A DNA stretch of 64,000 nucleotides from Gymnodinialimonas ceratoperidinii (lineage in GTDB: Bacteria > Pseudomonadota > Alphaproteobacteria > Rhodobacterales > Rhodobacteraceae), in the NCBI RefSeq assembly GCF_019297855.1, contig NZ_CP079194.1, forward strand, positions 3,211,501-3,275,500. Direction: 5' to 3'. Positions 62,426 to 64,000 of this stretch are shown here, one piece after another (the stretch's first letter is position 1; each line of letters opens with the position of its first letter). Made by a program: the position numbers and the translations under genes. The notes beneath the pieces were generated by a model. It was given only the letters and a program-made list of their open reading frames with translations, was not told where the DNA came from and searched no databases.

Positions 62426-63403
62426 ATGTTGCGCGCGGGGATCATAGGTGCCGGACGGATCGCTTGGTCCTATGATGGCGGCGCGTGGGACGGGGCCCGC
62501 AGCCTCAGTCACGCGGCCTGCTTCCATCGCCACCCGGACACGCGTCTCGTCGCGATCTTCGATCCCGACCCCGCCGCCTGCGCCGCGTTCGAGGCGGGCT
62601 ATCGTGGTCCAGGCCCGGTCGCTTGTAGTGCGGAGTTCGAGGCCTTCCTCGCCCATGATCTCGACCTGGTCGCCATCGCCTCCCCGACCGAGCATCACGC
62701 CGACCAGATCAAGGCATGTATCGAAGCCGGCATCCCCAGGCTCTGGGTCGAGAAGCCGGCGACTGCCGATATGGCGTCGTTCACGTCGCTGCAAACTCAG
62801 CTTGCCCAAAGCGCCGCTCCTCCGCGTATCGTGGTGAACTACTTTCGCCGGTGCCTGCCCCATGTGTCCGAGGCCAAATCGCGCCTGCGGTCCGCTCTTT
62901 CGGCCGGAGAGCTGCGGCGGCTCGACGTGACCTACAGCCGAGGCCTCGCGATCAACGGCGTGCATTTCCTCGACCTGATCGGATATTTCTTCGACGCGGA
63001 TGACGCGCCCGCGCTCGACTGGATCGACCGCGCCGACACGGCAGATCCGAGCTTCGGGTTCTCGCTCAGCGGTGTACCCGTCGCCGTTCTCGGGGTTCCC
63101 GACCTCGGCTACCACGCGCTTGATCTGCGCGCTGTCACCGACGGGGGCCGATTGTCGTTATCCCGCGGCGCGGCCGAACTCACGTGGGAGGCGAAACAGC
63201 CCAATCCCGACGTGCCGGGGTTCTTCAACCTTGCCCCGCCGGTTCACGTGGTGCCGCCCGACGTTTCAACCCTCGCGATGCTGGACGGCAGCTACCTCGC
63301 GTTGTGCAACCTGCTGGATGACGGGGCCGCGTCGCAGTCGCCTTTCGCGGCCTCGGGCTTCACGCAATCGATCCTCGCGCAGCTGTCGGAGGGTCTCCGA
63401 TGA
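62426..63403 (+). CDS. Gfo/Idh/MocA-family oxidoreductase
   Basis: 325 residues. Rossmann start MLRAGIIGAGRIAWSYDGGA, then the conserved VAIASPTEHHADQIKACIEA and EKP motif (LWVEKPATADM), and the C-terminal alpha/beta domain with NGVHFLDLIGYFF. This is a nucleotide-dependent sugar oxidoreductase type. Its place between pseI and the next gene suggests modification of a sugar used with pseudaminic acid. Substrate unknown. Its stop overlaps the next start (ATGA). Confidence 0.88.
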   Translation: MLRAGIIGAGRIAWSYDGGAWDGARSLSHAACFHRHPDTRLVAIFDPDPAACAAFEAGYRGPGPVACSAEFEAFLAHDLDLVAIASPTEHHADQIKACIEAGIPRLWVEKPATADMASFTSLQTQLAQSAAPPRIVVNYFRRCLPHVSEAKSRLRSALSAGELRRLDVTYSRGLAINGVHFLDLIGYFFDADDAPALDWIDRADTADPSFGFSLSGVPVAVLGVPDLGYHALDLRAVTDGGRLSLSRGAAELTWEAKQPNPDVPGFFNLAPPVHVVPPDVSTLAMLDGSYLALCNLLDDGAASQSPFAASGFTQSILAQLSEGLR

Positions 63404-64000
63404 GCATGCGCATTTGCTTCGCAGCAGGAGATGTGGGCGGCGCGCGGGCGATCTTGCCGGTGGCGCGTCTGGCGGCAGCACGGGGGCTGCGCGTGGTGGG
63501 TTTGGACCACGGCGTCTTCCGCCGCGAAGGCGACGATGCGTGGCACTGGCTCTCCCCTGCCCAGACCCAACACGCCGCGTTTGACGTCTTGGTCTATGCC
63601 ACCAGCGTCGCGGACCCGCTTGCCTTTCAGACCGCTCTGGGGGCGCGACAGCGTGGCATTCCGGTGGTGCATGTCCTTGATAACTGGTCGCAATATGCGG
63701 AGCGGTTGCAGGGCATGGACCGTAATGGCATCGCGAGGACCCTTATCCCCGATGCCTATTGCGTCATGGATCAATTGGCCCGTGACGCGGCAAAGGCCGC
63801 CGGGGTGCCCGGTGCCATATTGAGGATTTCAGGACACCCGGCGCTCGCAAGCCTCGCCGAGGAGCGCCGCCGGTTCCGCCCCCCCGTGCAGGGGCTGGAC
63901 CACCTCCTGTTTGTCTCGGAACCGGTCAAGGCTGACAGCGGTGCCCGGAGCTCTCCATCCGGACGTGGCTACGATGAGGCTGAGGTCTCGAACCTCGTTG
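63400..64000 (+). CDS. Unknown protein, possibly glycosyltransferase-like, cut by window edge
   Basis: About 200 residues visible from an ATG overlapping the previous stop (ATGA); the frame runs off the right edge. It begins MSMRICFAAGDVGGARAILP and continues with VVGLDHGVFRREGD, VVHVLDNWSQYAERLQGMDR, TLIPDAYCVMDQLARDAAKA and ILRISGHPALASLAEE. The Gly-rich start and the D-N-W and SGHPAL segments recall GT-B-type glycosyltransferases or epimerase-like proteins found in nonulosonic acid clusters. No firm family can be given from the N-terminal part alone. Confidence 0.6.
   Translation, partial: MSMRICFAAGDVGGARAILPVARLAAARGLRVVGLDHGVFRREGDDAWHWLSPAQTQHAAFDVLVYATSVADPLAFQTALGARQRGIPVVHVLDNWSQYAERLQGMDRNGIARTLIPDAYCVMDQLARDAAKAAGVPGAILRISGHPALASLAEERRRFRPPVQGLDHLLFVSEPVKADSGARSSPSGRGYDEAEVSNLV

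Overview
The window is a gene-dense, GC-rich chromosomal segment of an alphaproteobacterium, most likely order Rhodobacterales (Roseobacter/Rhodobacter group). This rests on the gene order ruvCAB / ybgC-tolQRA-tolB-pal-cpoB-tilS, the short HisG plus HisZ pair beside hisS, a B12-dependent ribonucleotide reductase, a homospermidine synthase, a DUF1127 protein, a Hedgehog/intein (Hint) protein and the codon bias. I see no rRNA, tRNA, CRISPR array, insertion sequence or prophage. The taxonomic call is inference; no search was run.

Left part (1-11.2 kb, all minus strand): a long run of tightly packed genes, many sharing ATGA or GTGA stop/start overlaps. It runs from Holliday-junction processing (ruvC, ruvA, ruvB) through a secreted protein with a lysozyme-inhibitor-like C-terminus, an unknown conserved protein and the thioesterase ybgC, into the Tol-Pal cell-envelope machine (tolQ, tolR, tolA, an extra gene with a TolA-like C-terminus, tolB, pal, cpoB), and ends in the N-terminus of tilS.

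11.2-30.8 kb: mixed housekeeping and envelope genes. These are a DUF1127 protein, a small membrane protein, prmA, a tandem pair of small membrane-anchored paralogues, an MFS transporter, homospermidine synthase, a PNPOx-like protein, rpsD, a Hint protein, an LpxR-like outer-membrane protein, an HWE histidine kinase fused to a receiver domain, nrdJ carrying an embedded XRE-type helix-turn-helix domain, a DUF1489 protein, a porin-like protein, and hisS-hisZ-hisG.

30.8-37.7 kb: slyX, a striking tandem set of three perfect CTTGCAAG-centred palindromes, an MFS transporter, a small secreted protein, a repeat element, dnaE, and an ArsR-SRPBCC pair.

37.8-48.1 kb (plus strand): a purine-use block. 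Xanthine dehydrogenase xdhA-xdhB-xdhC is coupled to a BMP-type (nucleoside/purine) ABC transporter of one ATPase, two permeases and a binding protein. A voltage-gated K+ channel gene sits inside the transporter operon. Imported purines would be oxidised by XdhAB, with XdhC delivering molybdenum cofactor. Both Xdh subunits carry unusual in-frame insertions; the one in xdhA is clearly the same repeat family as an intergenic element near 33 kb.

48.2-56.2 kb: an FAD amine/amino-acid oxidoreductase, three small secreted paralogues, a DUF938 methyltransferase, a cyclic-nucleotide-binding patatin lipase, and a dimethylglycine/sarcosine dehydrogenase-like FAD-GcvT protein on the minus strand.

56.5-64 kb (plus strand): a nonulosonic (pseudaminic) acid operon. 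It contains an unknown small gene, pseB, pseC, a fused pseF-pseG, a formyltransferase-like gene where pseH would be expected, pseI, a Gfo/Idh/MocA oxidoreductase and a truncated unknown gene that may be a glycosyltransferase. The predicted product is a pseudaminic acid derivative, possibly N-formylated at position 7.
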